DNA from: Bacteroidota bacterium
Lineage (GTDB): Bacteria; Bacteroidota; Bacteroidia; B-17B0; Aurantibacillaceae
Length of the DNA stretch: 64,000 nt
Assembly: GCA_030684395.1 (NCBI GenBank)
Contig: JAUXTT010000017.1
Location: 372,001 to 436,000, forward strand
Reading direction: 5' to 3'
In this document: one piece after another, positions 17,664 through 26,824 of the stretch
Layout: every line of letters starts with the position of its first letter
Position numbering within the stretch: position 1 is the first letter of the stretch
Notes under the pieces: model-generated
What the model was told of the DNA's origin: nothing
The model's database searches: none
What the model saw: only the letters and a program-made list of their open reading frames with translations
Made by a program: the position numbers and the translations under genes

Positions 17664-19124
17664 ATGCAAATACTTGAGGAGATTATCAAAAACCTGAGTA
17701 AGGAAGAGATCAGGAACTTTAAACTTTTTGTTACCCGAACAAATAATAGTAACGAAAGAAAGGATATTATTTTGTTTGATTCATTCAGAAAAACCAGTCA
17801 GGCAATCAACGAAGATAAAATCTTCAAAAAGTTGTATCCTTCCACTGATAAAAACCCTTACTATAGGCTCAAGAACAGATTGTTTGAAGACGTAGGCTTG
17901 AGTTTACTTCTGCTTAACTATAATCAAAATGCAGTAAACTTTGTTCTGAACAATTTCTTACTGGCAAAACTTTTTATCCAAAAAAACAAATGGGAAATAG
18001 CTGTGTTTTATCTGAATAAAGCTGAAAAAAAAGCGAGAGAGATCGAAGAGCCGGCTCTTTTAGAGCTTATTTACAATGAGTACATAAAATTATCGCAGGA
18101 AGTTTTAGAATTAAACCCAAAAGAGTACATCGATAAACGAAGGCAAAACCGTGAAAAGTTGAATCAGATTCAGGAAATAGATGATGTGCTAGCTCTTGTA
18201 ACTTATAATATAAAAGCATCGCAAACATTTGGAACCGGCGACAAAGAAATATACGAACACCTTCAAAAAACCGTTGAATCATTCTCTAACTCAAAAACAG
18301 TGAATGAAAATATTCAGCTCCGGTTTAAATTATATCATGCCGTAAGTAAAATACTTTTGCAACAGCATAATTATATTGCTCTCGAAAATTATCTACAAAA
18401 AACCTACAAAGAATTTTCAACTAAAAAATTATTTACCATCCATAATCATGAAACAAAATTACAGATGCTTACTTATCTCTGTAATTCTCTGTTTCGGAAC
18501 AATAAGATTAACGAGTCTCTGGCGTATGCTAACAAATTGAAAGAGGCCATGAGCGAGTTTAATAAGAGTTTGTATGAGAAGTTTGTTTTTTACTTTTATA
18601 ATATTCTGGTAAACAACTACGCCAAAACCAACTTAAACAAGGCAATTGAAATATTGAACGAAGCTAAGGAAGAGCCTGCCATCAAAAACCACCCTCTTCA
18701 TATTGGTTTTGTATACCTGAACCTTGCTGTTTCGCATTTCGGCTTAAAAGAATACAAACAGTCATTAAAACAAGTTGCTCGTTTATATATGTTGGAGAGT
18801 TATTCGAATTTAGATATCGGGTTCCGGTTCAAGATCGCCGTGTTTGAAATAATGATCAGATATGATATTGGTGACACGGAGTTTGTACTCACAAGATTAG
18901 CCCAGTTTCAAAATGAATTTAAGTCTCAACTAAATCAAAAAGGGTTTGAAAAGGAAAAAAACATGTGTACTTTCATCAAACAACTCATTCTGGGAACTCA
19001 AAAGAGCAATAAAGCAAAACTAAAAGCAGGAATAAAAGCCTTTATTGAAACAAACCATGAGCAGGAGAATACGGAAATTGTAAGTTATAGTGAATGGTTG
19101 GGAACTAAAACAGCCTCCATTTAA
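17664..19124 (+). CDS. TPR-like helical-repeat protein, function unknown
   Basis: A 486-residue soluble protein, almost entirely alpha-helical, with TPR-like helix pairs from about residue 80 to 440 (for example AKLFIQKNKWEIAVFYLNKA, FVYLNLAVSHFGLKEYKQSL). It has no signal peptide and no membrane segment. The N-terminus (MQILEEIIKNLSKEEIRNFK) reads like a small separate helical domain that begins many Bacteroidota proteins of this kind. The ATG at 17664 was chosen over a GTG at 17646. It lies convergent to the T9SS gene that ends at 19143. A protein-protein interaction role is likely; nothing more can be said. Confidence 0.75.
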   Translation: MQILEEIIKNLSKEEIRNFKLFVTRTNNSNERKDIILFDSFRKTSQAINEDKIFKKLYPSTDKNPYYRLKNRLFEDVGLSLLLLNYNQNAVNFVLNNFLLAKLFIQKNKWEIAVFYLNKAEKKAREIEEPALLELIYNEYIKLSQEVLELNPKEYIDKRRQNREKLNQIQEIDDVLALVTYNIKASQTFGTGDKEIYEHLQKTVESFSNSKTVNENIQLRFKLYHAVSKILLQQHNYIALENYLQKTYKEFSTKKLFTIHNHETKLQMLTYLCNSLFRNNKINESLAYANKLKEAMSEFNKSLYEKFVFYFYNILVNNYAKTNLNKAIEILNEAKEEPAIKNHPLHIGFVYLNLAVSHFGLKEYKQSLKQVARLYMLESYSNLDIGFRFKIAVFEIMIRYDIGDTEFVLTRLAQFQNEFKSQLNQKGFEKEKNMCTFIKQLILGTQKSNKAKLKAGIKAFIETNHEQENTEIVSYSEWLGTKTASI

Positions 19125-19142
19125 CATCCATCAACCAAATGG

Positions 19143-20411
19143 TTAATCCCCGATCAACAACTTTTTTGTAACAGTAACTCCGTTTCTCTCTATTTGCAAA
19201 AAGTATATTCCCTGAGTAATTGGTTCAAAGTTGAAATTTTGTTTAGATATTCCGCCCTGCATTTCACCCTGCCACGTACACTCTCCCAAATAATTGTACA
19301 AACGCAAAAAACACTTTTCTCCTGAGGCAATAGTAATTGATACCTCGCCTTGGCTTGGGTTAGGAGATACAATAAAATCCGTTTCAGAAATGATATTATC
19401 TTCAGCTAATCCGATTGGAAGTTGAGCGCAGGGCACAACAAAATAATCGTTCACGTTAGTATGAACCTGTTCCCAGTAATCCAGTTTTTCATCTAAACTT
19501 TTCCATTCTATAGCCCCGCTTGTTTCAAGCGCATCAACTAAGCGGATCATCTTGGAAATACTATCCAGATAGTCTGGTTTTAAAATGTGCCTGAAATTAA
19601 ACATGATAGTTCCGGTGTAAAAAGTATTTGCGGTAGGTATTTGCGACTGAAAATAATTAATATGTTCCATAAAATCGGCAAACAACTGTGTAACGTTGGT
19701 TGTATCTTGTATTACCCATTCGCAACCGTTACCTACACAATAAAGATTACTTGTGTTGTTGGCAAAAAAACCTGCAGGTGTTGGAGAGCCAGGATGCCAA
19801 ACTCCTAAAGAAAACGGATCGTTTACATGTCCTGCGGTTCCTCCTCCCCAAAGTGCTCTTGGTTTCCAGTTTACATTTGTAAATGTATTTCCTGTCAATC
19901 CACTTGTTTTCCAGGTTGGCCAATTTTCACTGGCAGTATAGGTCCAATCAGTTGCCTTATATATGAAACCTCCAACAATGGTAGCAGTGTCAATACCACA
20001 GCTTCTTAACAGACTGTCCAGGTCAGCGTAATTATATGGATTATATCCGGGGTTCGACGAATTCAGGTCAAGGTGATTATGAGGATCAACTTCTACATTG
20101 GGATGGTTCTCCATCATTTCTATAAAATCGTCTCCAAGGGTAGTAGCCTGGTCCCAATTCATGCAAGCCAAAATAAAATTAGATTCGAGCTGCATGTTGT
20201 ATTTAGCGCCATAGTTCACAATAGTGTCTAAAATATGAATCACCCTCGCTTTGGCACTGTCGTATGTTGTTTGATTATTATAGTCAACAAAATTGGGAGC
20301 GCCTCCATCTGTTGTTTCATTATGAGAACCAATATTAAGATATAGTTTGTTTGATTGAGCTGATATACTTATTGCAGCCATTGTACAAATAGAAAATAAA
20401 AGTTTTTTCAT
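19143..20411 (-). CDS. T9SS-secreted protein, possible carbohydrate-active fold
   Basis: A 422-residue protein with a signal peptide (1-18, ending SISA) and a C-terminal type IX sorting domain (about 345-422, starting near VSPNPSQGEV). The 320-residue body begins LYLNIGSHNE and contains VDPHNHLD (about residue 110), a His/Asp cluster that could bind metal, plus several Trp-rich segments. The overall pattern recalls polysaccharide-deacetylase or TIM-barrel enzymes, but I do not recognise a specific family and name no activity. It is a single gene, ending 18 bases from the convergent helical-repeat gene. Confidence 0.75.
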   Translation of the reverse strand: MKKLLFSICTMAAISISAQSNKLYLNIGSHNETTDGGAPNFVDYNNQTTYDSAKARVIHILDTIVNYGAKYNMQLESNFILACMNWDQATTLGDDFIEMMENHPNVEVDPHNHLDLNSSNPGYNPYNYADLDSLLRSCGIDTATIVGGFIYKATDWTYTASENWPTWKTSGLTGNTFTNVNWKPRALWGGGTAGHVNDPFSLGVWHPGSPTPAGFFANNTSNLYCVGNGCEWVIQDTTNVTQLFADFMEHINYFQSQIPTANTFYTGTIMFNFRHILKPDYLDSISKMIRLVDALETSGAIEWKSLDEKLDYWEQVHTNVNDYFVVPCAQLPIGLAEDNIISETDFIVSPNPSQGEVSITIASGEKCFLRLYNYLGECTWQGEMQGGISKQNFNFEPITQGIYFLQIERNGVTVTKKLLIGD

Positions 20412-20519
20412 AAATAAAATAATGAGTTAGAAACTATAGATTAAATATAGGGATCTTCACGAAACAACCAAAATAATTTCGGAGTATGGTTTTATCCCAT
20501 TCAACAAACACAAATTACC

Positions 20520-21809
20520 TTACCAATAACTATCGTTTAAATTAAAACGAACATTTATAATGTTATTGTAGATCGAACCAAAAGTATAGTTGATGTTGAA
20601 ACCAAAATTATAGTTATAATCAGTTTGCAGTTGCTTTTGATTTAGGAGGATCTCCTCGGGAGTAGCTCCTGCTGCACTTAAAAAGAACTGGTCGTTGACC
20701 ATGGTTAAACCTGCCCACAAACCAATACGCAAACCTTTTGCAGGGTTAAAATTAACCGAAGGATAAATGGAAGCATTGTAATTACTCGGGAAATTAAGAT
20801 AGTGAAATCCACCCGCGGAAACATCAACACTTCCCCATTTTTCGATCTGCGAGTATTGCACAACAAAAGCGTGCAATGCAAACCACTGATGGGTGTTGTT
20901 ATATATTGTGCGCTCATAATAATCCTGGTAGCGTCCGCCAATACGATATATAAAACGCAGTTGCCTTCGGGTTGCCTGATCATAAGGGAAAACATTGTAT
21001 TCAATTCCCGGGTAATAACTGGTACTGTTTTTTAAATTTTGTTGAAGTGAAGTAAAATAAGTAGAAAAATGTCCAATGCCAAAATGTTTTCCAACCGAAT
21101 ACACCATTAAGTGATAGGCTCCAGCATTTGATTGTTTACCTGTAATGGTTGTTGTATCATCTACTTTAAACCGTTGCCTGTTGCGGAAATACCAACCACC
21201 TGTTTCTGTTTTAGATTTTTCGGTAGTACGGTTTGCATTTATGTTGGCACTTATTCCCATATCTGAGGAGTACGAATTACCATTGCCATAACCGTTGGTA
21301 TTTAAATTAAATGTCCAGAAATTCCATTTGTCTTTTATTTTTTCGGGATTGGCATTTTTTCCGTTCGTTTTCACTTCATATGTTAGTTCATCTGCCAGGG
21401 GAGTTTTAAGAATATAGGGCAAGAGTCCCTTTTTCATCGCATCCAAAATCCCTTGCTTCACATCCAGGCTGGCAGCATTTGCAGGGGCATTGTACGTAAA
21501 AGTATCCATCATGCTTGCAAACCTCTTCGAGCCCTGAAAGTATAAATTATATGTAGTGCTTCCACCTCCGGTTTGATTAGCAGTGAGCAAAATATATACA
21601 TCTGCCAGACGGCGGTCGCGAACAAAATTTACATAATTAATGTTTTGCCTGTAGAATTGCTGGTCGCAAATACTGCAATCGAAAAAAAGAATTGGAGCTT
21701 CCTTTCGTATACAACTATCCTTACATTCTGCAAGTGAGGTAGTATCAGCCTGAGCGACTATTTTCTGTGTAAACAGAACAAGGAACAGTACTATAAGAAG
21801 CTTATACAT
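20520..21809 (-). CDS. Outer-membrane beta-barrel protein with Cys-rich N-terminal domain
   Basis: A 429-residue protein with a signal peptide and four cysteines close together in the mature N-terminus (ECKDSC and FDCSIC, about residues 28-50). An alpha/beta domain with VRDRRLADVYILLT and QTGGGSTTYNL follows (about 60-105). From about 150 to the end there is a run of amphipathic, aromatic-rich strands ending in ...DSYW, as expected for an outer-membrane barrel recognised by BAM. I recall similar two-part proteins in other Bacteroidota without an assigned function. The ATG at 21809 was preferred to a TTG four codons upstream. Confidence 0.72.
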   Translation of the reverse strand: MYKLLIVLFLVLFTQKIVAQADTTSLAECKDSCIRKEAPILFFDCSICDQQFYRQNINYVNFVRDRRLADVYILLTANQTGGGSTTYNLYFQGSKRFASMMDTFTYNAPANAASLDVKQGILDAMKKGLLPYILKTPLADELTYEVKTNGKNANPEKIKDKWNFWTFNLNTNGYGNGNSYSSDMGISANINANRTTEKSKTETGGWYFRNRQRFKVDDTTTITGKQSNAGAYHLMVYSVGKHFGIGHFSTYFTSLQQNLKNSTSYYPGIEYNVFPYDQATRRQLRFIYRIGGRYQDYYERTIYNNTHQWFALHAFVVQYSQIEKWGSVDVSAGGFHYLNFPSNYNASIYPSVNFNPAKGLRIGLWAGLTMVNDQFFLSAAGATPEEILLNQKQLQTDYNYNFGFNINYTFGSIYNNIINVRFNLNDSYW

Positions 21810-21916
21810 ACTTTTTGGCAAAAGAAGGTTTGTTTTAGTTTCAGCACTAAGGTAAATAATTACCGTACATCATTCCATTCAAAAATGACGAAAGGTAAAA
21901 TATGAGTGATTTAATT

Positions 21917-22873
21917 CTAAAAGTCGTGACTCAACTGATTGGTTGCTTTCTGAAGGATTTCAAAAGCATTCTCAGCCATCAGGTTTTCTTTATCTAATGT
22001 GGGGTTGATTTCTACCATTTCGAAGCAGATGATTTTTTTACTTCTCATGATGTAATAAATCAAATTTCCGGCTTCTTTTTCAGTAATTCCATTTGGCACC
22101 GGTGTTCCTGTTCCTGAAGAGATTCGTGAATCCATACTATCAACATCAAAACTCACGTAAATCATATCACAACCATCAAGGTAGTTCAATGATTCAATAG
22201 CTACACGTTCAACAGCTTTTTTGCGAATCTCCTGTAAATTGAAAACGCGGACTTTATTTTTTTTGATTAAATATTCTTCAGGTGCCTCAAAATCGCGCAA
22301 GGCTATATATACAATATCGTCGTAATTTATTTTAGGGCAAATTCCTCCTAAATTTTTTAGTTTTTCCCAGTATTCGGTGGTTTCGTCATCCAGTTTATTT
22401 ACCTGACGGTCTTTATTATCTTCTCCCAAACTACAGGCAATCGGCATTCCATGCATGTTTCCTGAAGGTGTAGTATAAGGTGAGTGAATATCAGCGTGAG
22501 CATCAATCCAAATCACACCCAGGCGTTTGTTAGGATGTGCCATTTTTAAACCTGCAATGGTTCCCAATGCTGAGCTATGATCTCCGGCAAGTACAATCGG
22601 GATGGAATTTTCCTTTATTATGGTATTTTGAAGTTCTTTTGCAAGCCTTTCATTTAAGGTATAAACTCCTTTTATCCTTTTTGCGTAATCATGAACAACC
22701 GGCTCCAACAGCAACTGGTTCTCATGCTTTATTTCGACACTTTTAAATTTCTTAAAAAACGGGCTTCCAAAATCTAATGCAGCAATTTTAATTGCATCTA
22801 CACCCATGCTCGAACCTCTGGTGCCGGCACCTATCTCTGATTTTACCTCTATTAATTTGATCGGCTTTATCAT
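21917..22873 (-). CDS. Arginase/agmatinase/formimidoglutamase-family ureohydrolase
   Basis: A 318-residue protein with the full binuclear manganese site of the ureohydrolase fold: H99 (GDHS), D124, H126 and D128 (DAHAD), D243 and D245 (DVDSMD). It should hydrolyse a guanidino or formimino compound to release urea or formamide. Which substrate cannot be told from the motifs. The ATG at 22873 was chosen because the family start (IKLIEVKSEIGAGTRG) follows it; the upstream in-frame start is a TTG. It lies 42 bases downstream of the AcpH gene on the same strand but appears to have its own -7 box. Confidence 0.88.
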   Translation of the reverse strand: MIKPIKLIEVKSEIGAGTRGSSMGVDAIKIAALDFGSPFFKKFKSVEIKHENQLLLEPVVHDYAKRIKGVYTLNERLAKELQNTIIKENSIPIVLAGDHSSALGTIAGLKMAHPNKRLGVIWIDAHADIHSPYTTPSGNMHGMPIACSLGEDNKDRQVNKLDDETTEYWEKLKNLGGICPKINYDDIVYIALRDFEAPEEYLIKKNKVRVFNLQEIRKKAVERVAIESLNYLDGCDMIYVSFDVDSMDSRISSGTGTPVPNGITEKEAGNLIYYIMRSKKIICFEMVEINPTLDKENLMAENAFEILQKATNQLSHDF

Positions 22874-22894
22874 AAATCTTCTGTTAATAAGAAG

Positions 22895-22902
22895 CAAAGA
22901 TA
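22895..22902 (-). promoter_or_regulatory. Possible -7 box for the ureohydrolase gene
   Basis: TATCTTTG on the minus strand is an exact TAnnTTTG, 21 bases upstream of the ATG. No TTG was found at the right distance for a -33 element. Confidence 0.35.
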
Positions 22903-22915
22903 ACAAATTATCTCG

Positions 22916-23509
22916 CTATCCCGAAGGCCGGTTCTGCCTGAAATGGGCTATATGTAGCTTCAATTCTTCAAAAAAAGGGACAAAGTTATTGTGTAAAAAC
23001 TCCTGTTTGTCTTTGAAAGTAGAAAGCGAGTCGTACAACGGGAATAACTTCTTTATGCGATGAGTCATACCATGCAAAACCCTTTTTATTCCATCCAGTT
23101 TTGCATACTGCTCAAGGATGTTCTCCTTTATCATATATTCGAAAAAATAAGTGGAACGTTCCGGAAAAATAGCTTTGTGATTTGTTAAAATAGTGTAAGT
23201 GTTAGCCGCAAAAGTTGGTAAAGAAATATCGGAATACAGTGCAAAGTCCCTGGCTAAAAAGTAGTCAAAATAAATATCTATGAGCACCCCGCTGTATTTG
23301 TCGAATTCTTTTGAAAAGTACTTTTTACTGTCTAAAACCAAAGGATGGTGATCGGTAAAGTCATCTATAGAGCGATGCATAAGAATTCCCTGCTTTATTT
23401 GTTCCGGGAAATCCCTGTAGCGATCACCCTTTACTGCATCCGCAATAAAATTTCCAACCATCAAACCATGGTCAGGATACGACAGATATAAATGCGCCAG
23501 ATAATTCAT
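22916..23509 (-). CDS. acpH: Acyl carrier protein phosphodiesterase
   Basis: A 197-residue protein matching the AcpH family: it starts MNYLAHLYLS, then has GNFIADAVKG (about 19-28) and HRSIDDFTDHHP (about 45-56), which supply the His/Asp metal-site residues of this HD-like fold. It removes the phosphopantetheine arm from acyl carrier protein. Its length is as expected for the family. It is divergent from the histidine kinase gene, with only 64 bases between the start codons. Confidence 0.88.
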   Translation of the reverse strand: MNYLAHLYLSYPDHGLMVGNFIADAVKGDRYRDFPEQIKQGILMHRSIDDFTDHHPLVLDSKKYFSKEFDKYSGVLIDIYFDYFLARDFALYSDISLPTFAANTYTILTNHKAIFPERSTYFFEYMIKENILEQYAKLDGIKRVLHGMTHRIKKLFPLYDSLSTFKDKQEFLHNNFVPFFEELKLHIAHFRQNRPSG

Positions 23510-23537
23510 CTAATACTATTACAAGGTACGGACTTTT

Positions 23538-23565
23538 TTTGGTTAGCACGAATAGTGTACATTTG
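23538..23565 (+). promoter_or_regulatory. Bacteroidota-type promoter for the TPR histidine kinase
   Basis: TTTG (23538-23541) is followed after 16 bases by TACATTTG (23558-23565), an exact TAnnTTTG box. It lies 8 bases before the ATG at 23574. Confidence 0.55.
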
Positions 23566-23573
23566 TTTCGCTA

Positions 23574-25526
23574 ATGAAGGTCTTCCTCTTATATATTCTT
23601 TTCTTCCTGCTTTTATGTTTGAAAGCATTTCCGCAAGGCGACGTTCCATCTATGTTGAAAAACAAAAACAACAAAGAAAAACTGGAAATAATAAAATCCT
23701 TAACTGGAGATCAATTCAGGGATGAATACAACTCCGTTTCTCTTGCGATTTCCGAAATCAAACAAACCGCGGAAAAAAACAATAATTTTTCGCAACTCAC
23801 TCAAATAGAACTTTTGTACGGGGCAATGTTTTATTACAACAAAAAGTACGATAAAGCCATTCCTGTGCTTAACAATCTTCTACACAACTCTACTTTGCTT
23901 TCAGGCCACGATAGCGTGAAAGTATATTATTTTTTAAAAAACAGTTATATAGGTATCAAAAATTCCGGGAAGGCTTTTGAATGTCATAAAATAATTGAAT
24001 CCATCCGAAAACGACTAAAAAATATTGATGGTAATTTATTGGAACCTCCTTTAAGCATGTTATACAAGGAAATGGGAATGTATCCTAATGCTATAGCTGA
24101 ATTAAAAAACGAATTTGAATCGAATGCTTCAAAGTACAGCGGCAACAATCTTACGCTTGCCCAATACTATAATAATTTGGGAGTGTTCTTCAACTTATGG
24201 AATAAGTATGATAGTGCTTATGTCAATTTTTTGAAAGCGAATGAATTGATAAACAAAGAACTCATAAAAAGACCTGCCGACGACCACTTGTTATTTTTTG
24301 CAGGGCTAACAGAAGGGAATATGGGAAGCACTTTTTTGGGACAAAAAAGATACAGGGATGCCATTCCTAAGTTACAAAAAGATATTTTCTGGAGTTTAAA
24401 AACCAATAATATTGAAAGTGCTGCCAACTCATTTTCAGGTCTGGCGTCATGTTACTCAGGCTTAGGGCAACATGATCTGGCAAGGCACTACGTAGACACT
24501 GCTTTTGTTTTGTATGCGCAACTAGAAAATTTTAAAGCCAGCCTAAAAGCTCATAAAACAAATGCTGAAATATATAAAGCTGCAAAAAATTACAAGCTGG
24601 CGACAGAAGAATATGAAATCTATAATCAATTAAAAGATTCTGTACTGGAGGCAGACAAACATACTCAATTGATTAACGAACAGGTAGCTTTTGAGTTGGA
24701 TGAAAAAGTAAATCAATTGAAGGAACAAAAACTAAAGCTGGAAGAAAACGAACGCGCATTGGAAAAAAACAAGTCGGATAAAATATTGCTTACATCGCTC
24801 TCTGTGGCGATTGCGACCATAAGCATTATTTTATTTTTAGGCTACAAAAACTCCACGAAGAAACAAAAGGAGCTGGCAATAAAAAACGAAGAGATCTCCG
24901 CTAAAAATAAATTGATAGAACAATCCCTTGCCGAAAAAGAGGCGTTGATTAAAGAAGTTCATCACCGTGTAAAAAACAATTTACAGATCATTTCGAGCTT
25001 GTTGCGTCTTCAATCTGCCAAACAAACCGACGATCGCGTACAGGAAATGTTTGAAGAAAGCGTAAAGCGCATTCAATCCATGGCACTGGTTCATGAGCTA
25101 CTTTACAAAAACAAAACTTTGATTTCTATTCCCATTCACACCTATATAGAAAATTTAGCTGCCGGCTTAAGGCTGGCCTATGGTTTAAATGGCACTGTAC
25201 ACATTGAAGCTAAAAGTGATTTTATCCAGTTAGATATTGATACAACTATTCCATTGGGGCTCATCATAAATGAACTTGTTACCAATAGTATTAAACATGC
25301 TTTCGATAAGAAAGGTGGTAAAATAGAAGTTCATTTCAAAAGCAATAACAATAAATTTCATTTACTGGTTCAGGACAACGGAAAAGGTTTACCGGAGAAT
25401 TTTGAAAGTATAAAAGAAAATAGTTTAGGAATGGAACTGGTAGAAGCACTTTCCGACCAAATCAATGCGGTTTACAAATACTCTTCCGATAAAGGAAGCC
25501 GGTTTGAATTTGAGTTTGAGGTGTAA
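23574..25526 (+). CDS. TPR-containing sensor histidine kinase (HisKA_2/HWE-like)
   Basis: A 650-residue protein with a signal peptide (1-20, ending AFPQ), a periplasmic TPR-like helical array (about 30-370), a coiled coil, one membrane helix (about 404-424) and a second coiled coil. The kinase core follows: HisKA_2 with the phosphoacceptor motif VHHRVKNNLQ (His463/464), and HATPase_c (about 540-650; N box NELVTNSIKHAF, G1 DNGKGLP, then LGMELVEAL). It should sense something through periplasmic protein contacts and pass phosphate to a response regulator. None is encoded next to it, so it is an orphan kinase here. Confidence 0.88.
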   Translation: MKVFLLYILFFLLLCLKAFPQGDVPSMLKNKNNKEKLEIIKSLTGDQFRDEYNSVSLAISEIKQTAEKNNNFSQLTQIELLYGAMFYYNKKYDKAIPVLNNLLHNSTLLSGHDSVKVYYFLKNSYIGIKNSGKAFECHKIIESIRKRLKNIDGNLLEPPLSMLYKEMGMYPNAIAELKNEFESNASKYSGNNLTLAQYYNNLGVFFNLWNKYDSAYVNFLKANELINKELIKRPADDHLLFFAGLTEGNMGSTFLGQKRYRDAIPKLQKDIFWSLKTNNIESAANSFSGLASCYSGLGQHDLARHYVDTAFVLYAQLENFKASLKAHKTNAEIYKAAKNYKLATEEYEIYNQLKDSVLEADKHTQLINEQVAFELDEKVNQLKEQKLKLEENERALEKNKSDKILLTSLSVAIATISIILFLGYKNSTKKQKELAIKNEEISAKNKLIEQSLAEKEALIKEVHHRVKNNLQIISSLLRLQSAKQTDDRVQEMFEESVKRIQSMALVHELLYKNKTLISIPIHTYIENLAAGLRLAYGLNGTVHIEAKSDFIQLDIDTTIPLGLIINELVTNSIKHAFDKKGGKIEVHFKSNNNKFHLLVQDNGKGLPENFESIKENSLGMELVEALSDQINAVYKYSSDKGSRFEFEFEV

Positions 25527-25528
25527 AT

Positions 25529-26092
25529 TTATTTAATATTAAACCCCAATCCGAAAGAAAAACTCAACTCATTCAAAGGAACAATAGAGTCGTCCGCCAG
25601 GTGTTTACCCACATTATAACGCGCATTGATAAACAAATGAAACCACTTTGGTGCGTAATAATTAAATCCTGCAATTGGTGATATCAAAGGATTATACGCA
25701 GTTGCACCTGCCGCAACACCCTGAGCCATTATTCCTCTTTGTGTATAAGCTAACCCTGTTTGCAATCCAATAAAAGGGTCGAATTGTTTTTTTGCAAAAT
25801 GATAAGCTGCCCCGCTATATATACTGTGATTTTGTTTCAACGTTTTATCTCCGTTCATGGAGTTAAAAAAATACATTCCATCTCCACGTAAAGAAATTCT
25901 GTCGTCAACATAATATTCAATATTCCCCGTGAGGTATAAATTATTGAGTTTGTTAGCCGGCATGTAACCTGTTGCAAAAGTTAAGGTTGTTCTGAATAAC
26001 CCTTTGCTGGCTACCGTTTCATTTTCCTGAGCGCTGATGCTCATTCCAAACAAGAACAACAACAGTACTGCCATTTTTTTTATCGTCCCCAT
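25529..26092 (-). CDS. Small outer-membrane beta-barrel protein
   Basis: A 187-residue protein with a signal peptide (about 1-21, ending SISAQ) and about eight alternating amphipathic strands, typical of small OmpW/OmpX-sized barrels. The last residues are GLGFNIK. The function is unknown. Its first 13 bases overlap the end of the upstream barrel gene, so the two are almost certainly cotranscribed. It ends 2 bases from the convergent histidine kinase gene. Confidence 0.72.
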   Translation of the reverse strand: MGTIKKMAVLLLFLFGMSISAQENETVASKGLFRTTLTFATGYMPANKLNNLYLTGNIEYYVDDRISLRGDGMYFFNSMNGDKTLKQNHSIYSGAAYHFAKKQFDPFIGLQTGLAYTQRGIMAQGVAAGATAYNPLISPIAGFNYYAPKWFHLFINARYNVGKHLADDSIVPLNELSFSFGLGFNIK

Positions 26093-26706
26093 AAATTTCC
26101 TAATCTATAATTTAAACTTAAGGTCAACAGTATATGTCCTTCTAATCCAAAACCTTCGTGTTTTTCAATTTCCAAATGCTTTACCCCATTCTCATCTTTA
26201 ATGTGTGAATGGAGATCACTTCCCAAATGATTCATGTATTGCGCCATCAGGGTTGCGTCAAAACGCTCGCTTAAGTTATAATGTGTTCCAAGCCCTAATT
26301 GCACCGCACTACTCCATCGGTCTTTATACTGAGCGTCAATTAGGGAATATACTTTTGTGTAATCAAAACAATGTCCTGCCGCGACAAAGGGCGAGAATTT
26401 TTTAGATTGAAGAGGGTTCTTACCCAAATAAAACAATACCGACCAGCCAATGTGCCCGTCTCTTCTATATCCCAAGCCGTTCAGATCCGTTGTAAGATAA
26501 TCAGTGAACCAATCCGTGTTTACACGTTTTCCCAGGCGAATTCTGAATTGCCCGCCAAATCCGGTACCCGGAGAACCCGCATCAGTAAATAAACTGGTAG
26601 TGTTTCTTACTCCCAGAGAAAATTGACCCCCTTCTTTTTGAGCGTTTACTGTAAAGGCACAAAAAACTAAAAGGGCAATGAGTATTCTACAATTAATTCT
26701 GATCAT
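26080..26706 (-). CDS. Outer-membrane beta-barrel protein
   Basis: A 208-residue protein with a signal peptide (1-22, ending TVNAQ) followed by amphipathic strands with many Gly and aromatic residues (for example GFGGQFRIRLG, WSSAVQLGLGTHYNL). It ends in LTLSLNYRLGNLWGR and resembles small porin-like outer-membrane proteins. It is the first gene of a two-gene unit with the smaller barrel downstream (13-base overlap). Neither has a recognised substrate. Confidence 0.72.
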   Translation of the reverse strand: MIRINCRILIALLVFCAFTVNAQKEGGQFSLGVRNTTSLFTDAGSPGTGFGGQFRIRLGKRVNTDWFTDYLTTDLNGLGYRRDGHIGWSVLFYLGKNPLQSKKFSPFVAAGHCFDYTKVYSLIDAQYKDRWSSAVQLGLGTHYNLSERFDATLMAQYMNHLGSDLHSHIKDENGVKHLEIEKHEGFGLEGHILLTLSLNYRLGNLWGR

Positions 26707-26824
26707 ATATTAATTAACGAAGATAAACATATTTATATTGTGATGAAAAGCATACAATATCTAAACCCATTAAGCGTTGTAGGTCTATTTCTATTTGTGA
26801 TGTATTTATAGTATTTTCGTGCTC

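Noticed and set aside
19119-19145. Possible terminator in the convergent gap (CCATTT/AAATGG)
   Set aside because: Only six weak base pairs with a long loop and no T-tract.
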